Assembly (NCBI GenBank): GCA_027622355.1
Contig: JAQBZT010000032.1
Span: 1 to 14,981, forward strand
Length of the DNA: 14,981 nucleotides
Direction of reading: 5' to 3'
Source of the DNA: a bacterium
GTDB taxonomy: Bacteria > UBA8248
Part shown: piece by piece, positions 13,960-14,981 of the stretch
Layout of the letters: every line of letters begins with the position of its first letter
Numbering within the stretch: the first letter of the stretch is position 1
Translations under genes and position numbers: made by a program
Notes under the pieces: model-generated
Told to the model about the DNA's origin: nothing
Databases searched by the model: none
The model's input: only the letters and a program-made list of their open reading frames with translations

Positions 13960-14981
13960 CTAGTTCCCTTGCGGCTCCGCGCGATCGCTCTCGGGGCCGC
14001 CGCCGATGCTTTTCTCGCCGTTTTCTTCTGTCTCGGGCGAATCGTCCTCGGGTCCCATGCGCGCGCGGCCGCTCGTCCGCCAGCGGTCGCGCTTTCGCGG
14101 CTGCGGCAGGGAGAATTGCAAATCGCGCCGGGCCTGCTGGAAGCCGCCCGCAGGTACACTCGGCACCGGGCGCTCCAGCCCCACCATGGCCAAAAGCATC
14201 CGGTTCATCACACGCACAGGCTGGCAGGCGTTCTCGTTGATCAGGATCGAAAAAACGAGCACTTCGCCGTTTTTCGCGGCCGCATAGCCGCTCAGGGCAT
14301 GTACACCGAACAGGAGACCGGTCTTGGCCCGCACCCGGCGCGCCTCGGGCCGGCTGCGGAACTTTTTCCGCACGGTGCCGTCCACCCCGACGACAGCCAG
14401 CGAGGCGACGAACTCGGGCCGCAGGCGAAAATCGTGGTACACGCGCTCCAGCACCGTCGCAAGCACCCGCGGGGTGGTTTTGTTCAACCGGCTGAGCCCC
14501 GAGCCGTCGGCGAGTTCAAAATGCGCCGGCGAGATGCCCAGACTCACCAGAAACTTCCGCACCTCGAGCAGACCGTTCTCCGCCGTTCCGGGAAGCCCGT
14601 GCAACTCCGCCCCCATTGTCTTCAGGAGTTGCTCGGCCATGAAGTTGTTGCTGAACTTGTTCAAGCCCCGGATGATGACACCGAGCGGACGCGACAGATC
14701 GCGCGCGAGCAGGCGGGCCTCCTTGGGCGTGCGCCCCTGGAGGATGCCGCCGCGGACGGTGACTCCCTCCTTCTGGAGAAAGGTGCGGAAGCTGGCCGCC
14801 GCGAACCGCGTCGGGTCGGAGATCGCCGCGCGGTAGCTCCGCCGGGCGGAGCGGATCGGCACCCGCCCGCTCACCTGAAAGACGTCGGCATCTTTTTCGT
14901 CGCGGCGGTGAATCCCAATCCGCGGATAGCTCCGGCGCGGGCCGGTGGTGACACGGTTCTCCAGGCGGATGCCTTCGGAGG
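13960..14981 (-). CDS. dacB: D-alanyl-D-alanine carboxypeptidase/endopeptidase (PBP4, peptidase S13), C-terminal part
   Basis: PBP4-type enzymes trim and cut peptidoglycan peptides in the periplasm. The window holds the last 339 residues; the N-terminus, with signal peptide and the catalytic SxxK motif, lies beyond the right edge. Visible active-site motifs are SNN at fragment residues 110-112 (NKFSNNFMAE) and KTG at 219-221 (VRAKTGLL). The S13-specific ELADGSGLSRLN lies near 155-166. After the last conserved segment (MNRMLLAMVGLERP) there is an unusual tail of about 65 residues. It is first Arg-rich (QPRKRDRWRTSGRAR) and then acidic and polar (PEDDSPETEENGEK), and looks disordered. The frame is open through the right edge, so the internal GTG at 14874 is not the start. 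Confidence 0.93.
   Translation of the reverse strand, partial: SEGIRLENRVTTGPRRSYPRIGIHRRDEKDADVFQVSGRVPIRSARRSYRAAISDPTRFAAASFRTFLQKEGVTVRGGILQGRTPKEARLLARDLSRPLGVIIRGLNKFSNNFMAEQLLKTMGAELHGLPGTAENGLLEVRKFLVSLGISPAHFELADGSGLSRLNKTTPRVLATVLERVYHDFRLRPEFVASLAVVGVDGTVRKKFRSRPEARRVRAKTGLLFGVHALSGYAAAKNGEVLVFSILINENACQPVRVMNRMLLAMVGLERPVPSVPAGGFQQARRDLQFSLPQPRKRDRWRTSGRARMGPEDDSPETEENGEKSIGGGPESDRAEPQGN

Noticed and set aside
1..14981. CRISPR array, insertion sequence, phage genes, tRNA or rRNA
   Set aside because: No regularly spaced repeats, transposase motifs, terminal inverted repeats or RNA-gene signatures were seen. The window is continuous housekeeping coding sequence.

Overview
The window is GC-rich bacterial chromosome with tightly packed housekeeping genes. 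Nearly everything lies on the minus strand, so transcription runs from high to low coordinates. An exported substrate-binding protein, a PBP4-type periplasmic carboxypeptidase and a long-type LeuC (468 aa) suggest a Gram-negative, proteobacteria-like organism. I cannot name a lineage. I see no mobile element, CRISPR array, tRNA or rRNA, no transcriptional regulator gene, and no gene-free stretch longer than about 215 bases.

Layout from right to left along the minus strand: (1) the 3' part of dacB (PBP4), then recJ, 24 bases apart. (2) One plus-strand gene, a MidA/NDUFAF7-type methyltransferase, at 10982-12145. It converges on recJ with a 2-base gap and diverges from moaD. (3) moaD-moaE, the two molybdopterin synthase subunits. 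(4) livK-livH-livM-livG-livF, a complete branched-chain/hydrophobic amino-acid type ABC importer. It has a good promoter candidate, a leader of about 165 bases, and a strong hairpin between livK and livH. (5) After 94 bases, trpF-trpB-trpA-leuC-leuD-leuB, joined by overlaps or short gaps. This block combines the last tryptophan steps with the isopropylmalate steps of leucine synthesis. leuB runs off the left edge.

Import of hydrophobic amino acids therefore sits just upstream of genes making leucine and tryptophan. I did not find a clearly new system. The points most worth checking are: a frameshift in trpB that looks like a 16-nt deletion; a G7 run at the moaD/moaE junction, where losing one base would fuse the two subunits into a MoaX-like protein just after the Gly-Gly motif; the mixed trp-leu operon; a structured livK leader with a six-codon ORF encoding MVLLKD; and a probable leaderless start for the methyltransferase.
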